Below are positions 26,315 to 36,061 of a DNA stretch of 64,000 nt, piece after piece. The position numbers and the translations under genes were made by a program. The DNA is from RYN-230 sp963760405 (GTDB lineage Bacteria > Actinomycetota > Actinomycetes > Streptosporangiales > Streptosporangiaceae). Below the pieces are notes generated by a model. That model did no database searches. It was given only the letters and a program-made list of their open reading frames with translations, and was not told the origin of the DNA. Position 1 is the stretch's first letter. Each line of letters begins with the position of its first letter. The stretch is from NCBI GenBank assembly GCA_963760405.1, contig CAVXCV010000004.1:124001-188000 (forward strand), in the 5' to 3' direction.

Positions 26315-26761
26315 ATGATCACGCGAACCAAGCTGGTGATCGGGACGCTCGCCACGGGCCTGGCGCTCGCCGCATGCGGCTCCGTTGCCGGGACGTCCGG
26401 CCAGGGAACCCATGGGATGCCATTCGCGCAGCACCAGGTGCAGCGCGGCGGATCAGGAGTTGATGAAGTGAGGGGTGGGCTTGGCGGCATCCGGCCGGCC
26501 CTGTCGCCGGACAGTGGCCTAGCGGGCTGCTCATCAGTGTTGGGTGCTCACCAGGTTGCCGCCAGGGACTACCCGAAGATCGCTGCCCAGTTCGCCGGCT
26601 CGCGATGGCCGGACTTGCGCATCAGTGGTCTGGCCTACGTCGAGATCGCGACCAAGCTGCGCGCTACGCACGCCTACGGCGGCGAGACCGTTTGGTTCAT
26701 CGAGCGGCTAGCCACTGCCTGCGCAAAGCACGGGCGGGCCGACAACAGCTTCGTGATTTGA
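26315..26761 (+). CDS. Putative lipoprotein (148 aa)
   Basis: The ATG at 26315 gives a typical lipoprotein signal: positively charged MITRTK, a hydrophobic core, and the lipobox LAAC with Cys at about residue 22. The mature part is Gly/Ser-rich up to about residue 70, then helical (YPKIAAQFAGSRWPDLRISG, then IATKLRATHAYGGETVWFIERL). No known domain is recognised. Starts upstream in the same frame lack the signal and are rejected. A strong hairpin terminator lies 100 bases beyond the stop. Confidence 0.65.
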   Translation: MITRTKLVIGTLATGLALAACGSVAGTSGQGTHGMPFAQHQVQRGGSGVDEVRGGLGGIRPALSPDSGLAGCSSVLGAHQVAARDYPKIAAQFAGSRWPDLRISGLAYVEIATKLRATHAYGGETVWFIERLATACAKHGRADNSFVI

Positions 26762-26860
26762 GACAACTCGCTCAGGTCAAGCGCGAGATCGTGCGGAAGG
26801 CCGGGGGCGAGCCCGGGGTGGGTGAGCGCCCGCGCGGTGCCGGTCGCGGCACGGGCGGTG

Positions 26861-26888
26861 GGGGGACCCGTCGAAGGGCGGGTCCCCC
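26861..26888. terminator. Bidirectional hairpin between convergent genes
   Basis: A perfect ten-pair stem GGGGGACCCG / CGGGTCCCCC with an eight-base loop lies between the lipoprotein gene (ends 26761, plus) and the WD40 protein (ends 26897, minus). There is no T-tract. Such stems commonly end transcripts in high-GC actinomycetes. Confidence 0.65.
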
Positions 26889-26896
26889 GGCGCGGG

Positions 26897-29800
26897 TCAG
26901 GCGCAGGGCTTGGGGCTTGCTGGTGTGATCGAGTACAGCGTGCGTTCTTGGGGGGTGAAGTCCCGGCGGGCGATGGAGCAGGCGCGGCTCAGCCAGGCCG
27001 CCACGGTGGCGGGCCAGGCTGTGACGCGGCCCGTGGGATCCAGGCCGAGAACTTCTTTGCCATCGGGGGTGTAGGCCCCGAACACTCCCTCGTCGGGAAG
27101 CAGGTGCAAGGGCTCGGCCACGGGGCGCAGATGGGCCGCCTCCCACAGCCGGATTATGCCGTCGGTGCCGGATGTCAGGATCGTCCGGCCGTCCGGGGCA
27201 AACGATGCGGTGAGGACAGGGCCGGATTGGGCGACGACGGGACCGGCGAGCAGGCGGCCCGATGCCGCGTCGAAGGTGGCAATCTGCCCATGAGCTGACG
27301 CCACGACCAGGCGGTGCCCGTCCGGTGAGAACCCGATGACCCGAACCCCGGCCAGCCAGCCAGCCGCCCAGGTGACCCTGCCAATGGGGACCGTTAGGAC
27401 GCTGAACCCTTGGAAGAAGGCGTTGCCGAGTGCGACAAGCCTGCCGTCCGGGCTGAATGCGGCCGTGCCGGGGCTGAAGCCCAGGTTGATGCCGTGGCCG
27501 ACGCGTTCCAGTGTGCCGGCGTCGGCGAAGTAGCAAGAGGCAGTTATCCCCGAAGGGGACTCGCACGCCACAAGCCGCCGGCCGTCGGGCGACACGCCGA
27601 GTACGGTCTTGGGGGAGCGGTCGCCCAGCGTGGACGTCTGGTCCACCTGCCCCGTTGTGGTGTTCCATCGCCGTATCAGCGGGCCGGTCGAGGAGAGGTA
27701 GGCGTAGTGGCCATCGGGTGACAGCACCAGATCATCAAGGCCTTTCACCGGCTTGCCCTGTGTGGTCCGCGTGCCCGTCGCCACGTCGATGGTCGCGATC
27801 AGGCCTGTCTGGAAGCCGATCACAGCCCGGCGGCGGTTGGCTGACCAACCTGCGTAGGGCGCGCCCAGATTGCCAGGCGCTGAAGGGGCCTTGCGCGGTG
27901 TTGGGCCGGGTGACCCCGAAGGACCGGTTCCCGGTGATGTCCCAGGCGATGACCGATGTGTCCAGGCTCGCGGTGTACAGGGTCCGCCCATCGGGTGTGA
28001 AGGCGCCATCGGTGACTGGGCCGCTGTGCCCCGCGAGAGTGAGCCGGGGCTGGCCGGTTCTGACGTCCCATATCGTGACGGCTCCGTCTGCGTGGAGCGA
28101 GGCGGCCGTCTGGCCGTTGGGGGACAAGACCATGTTGGCGGCTCCGCCGGCGTGCTCGCCTATACCGTTCCGGACCTGCCCGGTGCGCAGGTCCTCGAAA
28201 AACACCGCTCCTTTGTTGCCGCTGACGGCGAGCGTGTGGCCGTCGCGGCTGACGGCCACACGGGAGTCAGCCGCGACGGGCAAGGTGATCCGGCGGACGA
28301 TGTGGGCCGTCTTCGGGTTGACCAGGATCACATCCCGCGTGGACTCGGCGATGGCGAGGATGTCGTCACCGGCCGCGTAGACGTCAACGGGTCCCCCGGC
28401 CCCGGCCCCGGGGACACCGACGCTGCGTGTCTGGGTCCAGGTGGCCGCGTCGTAGAAGATGACCGGCCCGATGCCGGACTCGACCGCCACCGCGCGGCCG
28501 TCCCGTGTCCACGTCAGAGATGCTCCCGAGGCATCGCTGTTCCCGGGCAGGGGCAGATAGGTCTGAATACTCCGGCGGGCGAGGTCCCAGACCACAACCT
28601 CGAGGCGGAAGTCACTCGTACTCTGGTTGACCGTCAAAACGGCGACTAGCCGGCCGTCTGGCGAGAAGGCGATCCCCCCGCTCAAGCCGCCGATCTGCAC
28701 GGGATTACCGATCCGGCGCATCGTCCGCGTGTCCCAGAACACCAGCGTGCCGTTGACGCCGCTCGCGGCGAGGGTGTGGCCATCGGGGCTTACGGCGACA
28801 CCTAGCAGCCCGTCGCCGCCGAAGCGGACCTGGCTGAGGGCGTGCGGGCTGCGTTGCAGAGCGGTGAAAAGGTCGCCCTCGGTCTCCAGCGATGGGTCGG
28901 TGCGCACGGCGGCGGCCGCCAGCAGCAGCGAGCGGTCCAGATCCGGCTCGGTGAGCGCACGGGCACCCAGCCGCCGCGCCTCGGCGCTGCGTTGCGCCGT
29001 GCGGGCCTGACCGCGCTGCTGCACGGCGAGCGCGCCGACTACGACGGAGAAAAGCAGCAGCGCCATGACGCCGGCGAGCACCACGCGCAGTCGGCGGCCC
29101 GCCCGGGCCTCCCGGACGCGCGCCCGGGCCTCTTGGGCATGTGCTCGTGCCTCCCGGTCGGCGCGCTCACGCTCCTCCCGCAGCTCGCGATCGGCTGCCG
29201 CGCGGCTCGCTGCAAGGAACTCCTCTTCGATGGCGTTGAGGTCGCCGGCGTGCCCGCCCGCCCAATCCAGGGCGCTGGCCAGCCGGGCTCCCCGGTACAG
29301 CTCCGCGTCAGGTCGGCCGGACTGGGCCCACTCCCGGGCAGCGGGCGCGAGGTGCCGGCGAAGGGCTCGGCCCTGCTCGTCCTCCTCCAGCCAGCGGGCC
29401 AGCCGGGGCCAGTGCGACAGCAGCGCCTCGTGCGCTACCTCCACCGTGTCGTCCCCGGCCGTCAGCAGCCGGCGGCCGACCAGAACATCAAGGGCGCGCC
29501 GCGCCGCCTCATCGCCGGGCGCGGCCACCTCCGCCACCGGCACCCGGCGGCGCACCGGCAGCCCCGCCTCGCCGGTGTCGGCGAGCCGAACCAGGATGCG
29601 CCGCGCCGCCTCCTGGTCGGCCGGCGCCAGCCGGGCGTACGCCGAATCGGCGAGCCGGGCCAGCGCGCCGGAAACCCCGCCCGCCGCCAGGTAGCCAGCG
29701 TGGGTGAGGGTGCGGCCGCGGCGGCGCTCCCAGGTGTCCAGCAGCGCCGTTGACAGCAGCGGCAAGCCACCGGGGCGGCCACGCACATCCTCGACGACCG

Positions 29801-31952
29801 CATGGAGGAGATCGGGCTCGACCTCCAGTCCCGCATACCTGGCCGGCCCCTCGACCGCCCGCCGCACCTCGTCGTCGCTCATCGGCCCGACCAGGACCGC
29901 ACCGTCCGCGACGCGGGATGCCAGCTCCTGGTACTGAGCGCACCATCCCAGGTAGTCCGCGCGGACCGCCAGGATCACCCGCGCCGGTGCAGAATCCGGC
30001 TCAAGGAGGCCGAGGAGCTCGGCGACAAAGCCCGCCCGCTCGTCCTCGTCGCCGCATGCGGTGAACAGCTCCTCGAACTGGTCGACGACCACGACCGCGG
30101 CCGGAGCTTGCCGACCGTGGAGCACCGGCGCAAGCTCATGCCGGGGCGCCGTGCCCGGCGTGAGCACATGCTGCGGCCACTTTCCGCTGCCCGGGAGCGC
30201 CCCGGCAGCAAGCGCGGGCAGCAGGCCCGCGCGGACCAGCGAGGACTTGCCCGCCCCGGACGGGCCGGCCACCGCGACTAGCGGCGTGTCAGCGAGCCGG
30301 GCGATCAGCGTGGCGACCAGCGCCTCGCGGCCATGAAAGATCGCCGCGTCCTGCTTCTCGAACCTGGCCAAGCCCTTATACGGGCACAGCACCCCTTCGC
30401 CCGCTAGTGCGCCCACACCGGCATGCGCGGCTCGCTCCTGTCTGGCCCGGTACAGGTCAAGCAGCCCCTCCCGGGCCGTGGCCCGGACCGCCGACAGGGC
30501 CTGCCGGGCCGCGGGGGCCTGCCCTACGGCGCCAGCAACCCGCTGGGCCGCGTCCGCCTCCACCCAGGCGGCGGCCAGCTCATGCAGCCGCCCCGGCAGC
30601 CCTGCGCCGTGCGTGACGATGCCCCGCACCACACCCGGTTCGGCCGCTGGACCGAGATAGCGCTCGACGATCAACGCGGCATCGGCGGCATCCAGCGGCG
30701 GCAACGCCAGCCGCCGGGCGCGACCGGCGCCCCGCTCAACCGCGTGCAACCGGGCATCCGCACGCTCCGGCCCGTAGGTGGCAACGACCAGCAGGCGCAG
30801 CCGCGGCGCGGCCTCGGCCGCCGCCTCCAGCAGCGCAACCGCGCCCGGACCCGACTGGTCCACGTCGTCAAGAACGAGCAGGACCGGCCGCCCAGCCGCC
30901 GACCGCACCAGGTCGGCGGGCGAGGCCTGCCCACCCTCAGGCCCGGAGTGCTCACCGACCACCTGGACTGCCGCGCCGCGGCCGTGCGCGTGGTGGGCAA
31001 GCTCGGCCGCCAGCCGGGTACGGCCGCTCCCGGCCAGGCCCGACACAAGTACCACACCACCCCGCCCGTGCTCCGCATCGGCCCAGAACCCGCACAGGCC
31101 GGCCAGGGCCGCATCGCGGCCTATGAACGCCGGGCCGATCTCGCGCAGCCCCACGGGCAGCTCCGGCGGGCCCAACGAGCGCGGGTCCGGCGCAGCCAGG
31201 CCGGGATCGTGCGCCAGGACGGCGGTCTCCAGCGCCTGCAGCTCCGGCCCCGGCTCCACGCCGATCTCCTCAACCAGACCGCTGCGGGCCCGCCGGAACG
31301 CCAGCAGCGCGTCGCTTTGCCGCCCGCCCCGATAGAACGCGATCATCAACTGCGCCCACAGCCGTTCCCGAAGCGGATGCTCCCGCACAAGACCCTCAAG
31401 CTCGGCGATCACTTCGGCGTGGCGGCCCAGCGCGAGGTCGGCATCAATACGGGCCTCCACAGCGGCCAGGCGCATCTCTTCCAGGCGCGCCGCCTCCGCG
31501 GCGCCAAACAATGTGTCCTGGAAATCCGCGTAGGCGGATCCACGCCACAGCCCCAGCGCCTCACGCAGGAGCTGCGCAGCGATATCGCGCGCACCCGCGG
31601 CCGCGGCCTCGCGGGCTCGTGCCACCAGATCAGCGAACCGCAGCGCATCCACCTGATCGCGAGCCGCACGCAGCATGTACCCGGCCCCGCGCCGCGAGAC
31701 GAGGGAGCCCTCGGCTGGCCGGCCATTCGGCTCCAGCATCTTGCGCACCCGGACGGCATACACCTGCACCGACTTCGCGGCGCTGGGTGGAGGCTCCGTC
31801 CCCCACAACGCCTCGAAGATGTTATCGACCGGAACCACGCTGTTGGCGCGAGACAGCAGCAACCCGAGAAGCCGCCGCTCCTTGACCCCCTTGATCGCGA
31901 GCTGCTCGTCATCGGCCCGCACCTCAAGAGGCCCGAGCACACCGAACCGCAT
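26897..31952 (-). CDS. BTAD / STAND-NTPase / WD40 signalling protein (frameshifted)
   Basis: A giant protein of about 1,685 residues once a shift near 27885 (GGGG run) is bridged. The order of parts is: OmpR-type winged helix (1-95); BTAD helices (to about 250); a first P-loop region GLAGSGRT (about 305-312) with LLVLDDVDQS; a second, nSTAND1-type NTPase introduced by CPYKGLARFEKQDAAIFHGRE with GPSGAGKSS (about 563-571) and VVVVDQFEELF; a transmembrane helix near 950-975; and a WD40 propeller with many FSPDG repeats. The N-terminal start is an AfsR/SARP-like transcription factor. STAND NTPases are switch proteins that oligomerise on ligand sensing. The transmembrane segment in a DNA-binding protein is notable. 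Confidence 0.88.
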
Positions 31953-32346
31953 TAACCGAGCGTATCCTGTTTGCCACTCTCGACAGCGTCACGCTTCCCA
32001 GCCGCCAGGTGGCGGGCAGCAAAGGCAGTAGCAGTCGGCGTGCCGAGCGCAACCGGCTCAGCCGGGAGGTAGCGCGGTCGAGTACAGCATTTCCGCGCTC
32101 GGGCTGACGACCGAAGCAACGATGCACCCAGAAGAGCCCGCGCAAGTCTGACCAGGCTGACCGGTGCCATGCCGGACGGGCCGACAAGACCTATGGCAGC
32201 GACGCGCCTCACGTCCCTCAGCACAGGTGGGCACGTAAGGCCGGCTCCAACCAGATAGCAGATAGCAATGCTGGGTGGGCCGACGACACACGCCGCGCGA
32301 CCGGAAAGCTCGCCGCTCCGGCCAGCCGGGGTGCGACAATCGGCGC
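31953..32346. other. Divergent promoter region
   Basis: About 390 bases separate the BTAD-WD40 gene (minus) from the SRPBCC gene (plus). No gene or clear promoter hexamer is recognised. Confidence 0.35.
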
Positions 32347-32823
32347 ATGCCGGAACGACTCGAGGTGCAGCGGGCTGTGGCCGCATCAGCGGGCGAGATC
32401 TTCGCTGTGCTCAGGGATCCCCGGGGGCACGTTGCCATCGACAGCTCCGGCATGCTGATGGAGGCCAGCGGGGACATTGTCGCCAAGGCGGGAGACACCT
32501 TCGTGGTGCACATGGACCGGGAAGCACTCAACGACTATCCCTTCGGCCTGTACGACGTCACCGTCGAGATCGTCACGTTCGAGCCGGACCAGGAAATTGC
32601 CTGGACCGTCCACGGCCAGCTGGACCTCGGCCACGTGTACGGCTACCGGCTGGAGCCAATCGAGGAGGGCACGCTCGTGACCTCCTACTACGACTGGTCG
32701 GCGGCCGGGCAGGACTGGAAGGACGCCGCTGTATTCCCGGTGATCCCGGAGAGCGCGCTGCGGGCCACGCTCGGGATCCTGGCCCGCACTGTCGCCCCCG
32801 GCAAGCCCCGCCCCGCGCCCTAA
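32347..32823 (+). CDS. SRPBCC-family (START-like) protein
   Basis: A 158-residue protein with the helix-grip pattern: EVQRAVAASAGEIFAVLRDPRGHVAIDSSG at the start, a central sheet (VTVEIVTFEPDQEIAWTVHG, HVYGYRLEPIEEGTLVTSYYDW) and a long closing helix. These proteins bind small hydrophobic ligands, and many act as polyketide cyclases or are uncharacterised. The ATG at 32347 starts directly at the conserved domain; earlier in-frame starts add unconserved Arg-rich residues. The stop lies 30 bases from the convergent methyltransferase. Confidence 0.82.
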   Translation: MPERLEVQRAVAASAGEIFAVLRDPRGHVAIDSSGMLMEASGDIVAKAGDTFVVHMDREALNDYPFGLYDVTVEIVTFEPDQEIAWTVHGQLDLGHVYGYRLEPIEEGTLVTSYYDWSAAGQDWKDAAVFPVIPESALRATLGILARTVAPGKPRPAP

Positions 32824-32852
32824 ACCTGGCCGGTTGGCACAGGGGCAAGTGA

Positions 32853-33710
32853 TCAGGCAGGCGGTGCCGTCGTGGTTGCTGACGGCTTGCGGGCGACCCC
32901 GCAGAATTCGTCCACCTCGGCGGGCTGGCCGCCCGGCGGGCTGAGATCGGGCCGCCAGCGGGAACAAGACACCACCCCAGGTGCCAGCAGGTCCAGCCCG
33001 TCGAAGAAGCCAGTGATCTGCTCCGGGCTGCGCAGGGTCATCGGCGGTGTGCCGACCTGGTTCCAGTGCCGCACCGCCTCTTCCATGGCCGCGCCGTGGA
33101 CAGCGCTGGTCGAGTGGTTGATGACAACGAAGCTGCCCGGTGCCAGCGCCGCCACCAGCCGCCTCACGATCGAGTACGCCTCGCCGGTGTCGGAGATGTG
33201 GTGCAAGATGCCCAGCAGCATGAGGCCGGCAGGCTGGGCGAAGTCGAGCGTCCGCGCCGCCTCGGCAAGGATCCTGTCCGGGTCACGCAGATCCCCGTCC
33301 ACGTAGTCGCAGGCCCCCTCGGGGGTACCAGTGAGCAGCGCGCGGGCGTGCGCCAGCACCAGAGGATCGTTGTCGGCGTACACGATCCGCGCCTCCGGCG
33401 CCACCCGCTGAGCCACCTCATGGGTGTTGTCCGCTGTTGGCAGCCCGGTGCCAATGTCCAGGAACTGGCGGATGCCCGCCTGACCCACCAGGTACCGGAC
33501 AGCCCTCCCCAGAAAGGCCCGGTCCGCCCGGGCCTGCGTCACGATGCTCGGCAGCATCGCGGCCACCTTGTCGCCAGCCACCCGGTCGACAGCGTAGTTG
33601 TCCTTGCCGCCCAGCCAGTAATTCCAGATCCGCGCCGAATGCGACACAGTCGTGTCCAACTTAGGACCCGGCCCAATAGGAGCAGCCGCGTCGTCCGCCA
33701 CCGACATCAT
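32853..33710 (-). CDS. DUF574-type SAM-dependent methyltransferase
   Basis: A 285-residue member of the actinobacterial S-adenosyl-methyltransferase family (Methyltransf_19). The family hallmark HSARIWNYWLGGKDNYAVDR lies near residues 26-45. SAM-binding FLDIGTGLPTADNTHEVAQ follows, then the acidic strand VYADNDPLVLAHARALL and the LLGILHHISD motif. Members are abundant in Streptomyces and relatives. The substrate is unknown in most cases, and some are tied to regulation or antibiotic modification. Two adjacent ATG codons (33710 and 33707) are equally good starts. Confidence 0.9.
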   Translation of the reverse strand: MMSVADDAAAPIGPGPKLDTTVSHSARIWNYWLGGKDNYAVDRVAGDKVAAMLPSIVTQARADRAFLGRAVRYLVGQAGIRQFLDIGTGLPTADNTHEVAQRVAPEARIVYADNDPLVLAHARALLTGTPEGACDYVDGDLRDPDRILAEAARTLDFAQPAGLMLLGILHHISDTGEAYSIVRRLVAALAPGSFVVINHSTSAVHGAAMEEAVRHWNQVGTPPMTLRSPEQITGFFDGLDLLAPGVVSCSRWRPDLSPPGGQPAEVDEFCGVARKPSATTTAPPA

Positions 33711-34251
33711 CTCCCATCACATTCGAAGGTCTTGCCCCAACAGGCAAGGTATCGGTGCTAGCTGCGAGGCGGCCCGGCGGCTCGTTTCTGCACCGCTCCC
33801 TCCTCCTCCAGCGGGCCGGGCCTGCGGCGGTGCCGGGCTGGCGCTTCATTCGAACCAGTAGCCCAGGTGCACTTGGGCGCCTTCGCCGAGGTTGGCGCGG
33901 AACCCGCCCTCGCCGCGCAGGCCTGGTGCACCAGCCGGGAGAACCCGCGCATCCGCGCTCTCAACGAGGTCGCCCGTTCCATGATCGCGGGGCCCGGCAC
34001 CGCACCATTCCGGGCGCGACAGCCTTAAGCTAAAGGCGCCAGAATCGGATGATCTGCGTGCGGGCCACCGGCACAGCCGCCCGAACACGCGCCGTGCGGA
34101 ATCGGCAGGCGGCGTGTCGTAGCTGCGGAAACAATGCTGAACCACCGGCTATCTCAGGCCGGCCGGAATATACGGGCCAACGCATAGTTATGTAGGCTGG
34201 AATGCCCGCTATTCGGCTACTTGCCAGTGCATGCGACAGCCGGGCCGCCTG
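33711..34251. other. Gene-poor region
   Basis: About 540 bases without a supported gene. On the plus strand around 33860-34025 one frame reads QVHLGAFAEVGAEPALAAQA and IRALNEVARSMIAGPGTAPF. This resembles the end of a real protein, possibly a LysR effector domain, but it has no beginning. Nothing else is seen. Confidence 0.3.
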
Positions 34252-34620
34252 TCAGGTGTTCAGCTTGTTCCGTTGAGTCCTGGTCAGGCCGGCCAGCACC
34301 AGGTCGTAGGAATGATCGACGAGTTCCAGCACTTCCTGGTCAGGCACCGAACCGTCGAAGGCCACCGTGTTCCAGTGCCGCTTGTTGAGGTGGTAGCCCG
34401 GGGTGATAGCCGCGTAACGACCGCGTAGGTCGGCCGCCAGGCCCGGATCGCACTTGAGGCTGACGCTGCCGGGTGCCGGGCCCAGCGACACCAGTGCGAA
34501 CATCCGGCCAGCGACCTTGAAGACGGCTACCTCATCGCCGAACGGGTAGTCCTCGACCGATCCTGGCTTGGTGCCGCACGCTGCCATCACTCGGTCGCGC
34601 AACGAACCAGCCACCTTCAA
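34252..34620 (-). CDS. MmcQ/YjbR-family protein
   Basis: A 122-residue single-domain protein with the family landmarks YPFGDEVAVFKVAGRMFALV, SVSLKCDPGLAADLRGRY and the C-terminal HLNKRHWNTVAFDG followed by ELVDHSYDLVLAGLT. The fold is CyaY-like and the group is proposed to bind DNA, but no precise role is known. The first codon is TTG at 34620; GTG at 34614 is an alternative start two residues in. No partner is apparent. Confidence 0.88.
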   Translation of the reverse strand: MKVAGSLRDRVMAACGTKPGSVEDYPFGDEVAVFKVAGRMFALVSLGPAPGSVSLKCDPGLAADLRGRYAAITPGYHLNKRHWNTVAFDGSVPDQEVLELVDHSYDLVLAGLTRTQRNKLNT

Positions 34621-34994
34621 TCACCCGGTTCCCTTGCCCAGTTCCCGGCTCCGCGACCAGTATCCAAGCCCAGTCTGGCTGCTGGCGGCAAGAAGCGGGC
34701 TACCCGGATGCCAGCCCGGCACCGCTGGCACGCCGCCGCGGCAGACGACCGGGCTTGCCAGTTGATGCCGTGCTCGCACGCTATCGGGACCGCCGGCCGG
34801 GCCAGCGGATCCGCCGTGACCCAGGGGCGCGCCATGGCCCGCAGCGCTGCCAGGTCCGACAGGTCCCGGCGCTTGCCGGTGATTGAGCGCTGGCCCGGGT
34901 GATACTTGGTTCGCGCATGATCCCTGCCGCGGGCGGGCCGGCGAACCCGCGGCTGGATCGGGCGTCCCGTCGGCGGCGGACCAGGAGGGCGGCC

Positions 34995-35765
34995 ATGGGC
35001 GAGGTTCAGATCCCAGCCCCGCGGCGGTTGCGCGGCTACCTGGCGACACCCGCGGGCCCTGGGCCCTGGCCGGGTGCCGTGGTCATCCATGACGCCGTCG
35101 GCATGACGCCGGATCTGCGCGCGCAGGCGGAATGGCTGGCAGGTGCGGGATATCTCACGGTGGCACCGGATCTTTACTCCTGGGGCGGCAAGCTCCGCTG
35201 TGTCGTCTCCACCATCACCAGCATCGCCCGGGGCCAGGGTCCTGCCTTCGATGACGTCGACGCCACCCGGTCCTGGCTCGCGGGCCAGCCCGGCTGCACT
35301 GGGCACATCGGGGTGATCGGTTTTTGCATGGGCGGCGGATTCGCTGTTGTCCTGGCGGCCGGGCGTGGGTTCGAAGCCTCGAGTGTCAACTATGGGGCGC
35401 TCCCCGCAAACGCCGAGGACCTGCTCGGGAACGCCTGCCCGATAGTGGCCAGCTACGGTGCCCGTGACCGATCGGTGGGGGACGCGCCGGCCCGGTTGAA
35501 GCGGATCCTGGACGGCAACGGCATCGACAATGACGTGAAGGTCTACCCGGGCGTCGGTCACTCCTTCATGAACAACCATCCCGGCAAGCTGGCCACGTTC
35601 GCAGGTGCGGCAGGTAAAGATGCGGCGCTGCCCCGGGTGTTCACGGTCGTCAGCCTGCTCAGTGGCCCGCTGATCGGGATGGGCTTCGACGAACAGGCGA
35701 CGAGCGACGCCAGAGCCCGGATTGTCGCTTTCTTCGATACGCACCTGAGGCCACCGGCTCCCTGA
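34995..35765 (+). CDS. Dienelactone hydrolase-family protein
   Basis: The ATG at 34995 is preceded by AGGAGGG and starts the conserved part. The 256-residue product has the family nucleophile GFCMGGG, a Cys elbow (about residues 112-118), an acidic residue in YGARDRSVG, and the catalytic His in GVGHSFMNN. These are the Cys-Asp-His triad positions of dienelactone hydrolase, which opens lactone rings in chloroaromatic degradation. Many homologues have other ester or lactone substrates. It stands alone here. Confidence 0.9.
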   Translation: MGEVQIPAPRRLRGYLATPAGPGPWPGAVVIHDAVGMTPDLRAQAEWLAGAGYLTVAPDLYSWGGKLRCVVSTITSIARGQGPAFDDVDATRSWLAGQPGCTGHIGVIGFCMGGGFAVVLAAGRGFEASSVNYGALPANAEDLLGNACPIVASYGARDRSVGDAPARLKRILDGNGIDNDVKVYPGVGHSFMNNHPGKLATFAGAAGKDAALPRVFTVVSLLSGPLIGMGFDEQATSDARARIVAFFDTHLRPPAP

Positions 35766-36061
35766 GGTCCGCGCGCCCCCGAACTCGGCACAAGCGCTTC
35801 GCGGCAGAAGCGGCATTCTCGGTACCGGACGGTCATGCATGATCATGCACGCTGGGCCGCCGGATAGCCGTCGTGCGGAAACCGGGGATTGCCGGGTGCG
35901 CGGCACCGTCATGGACCGCCAGGTGGACGCGGACCGGGACTTCGGCCGGCGTGGCCGCTTGGCGCGGAACAGCGACGCCCGTTATGGGCGCAGGTATGGC
36001 TGATCTGCGCGGCGCCTGCAAGCACGGGCGCTACTTCCCGCGCGTCCGCGGCCGGGAACTG

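Noticed and set aside
30423..31955. 510-codon open frame antisense to the BTAD-STAND protein
   Set aside because: Arg/Gln/Pro-rich composition without motifs, mirroring the codon bias of the real gene.
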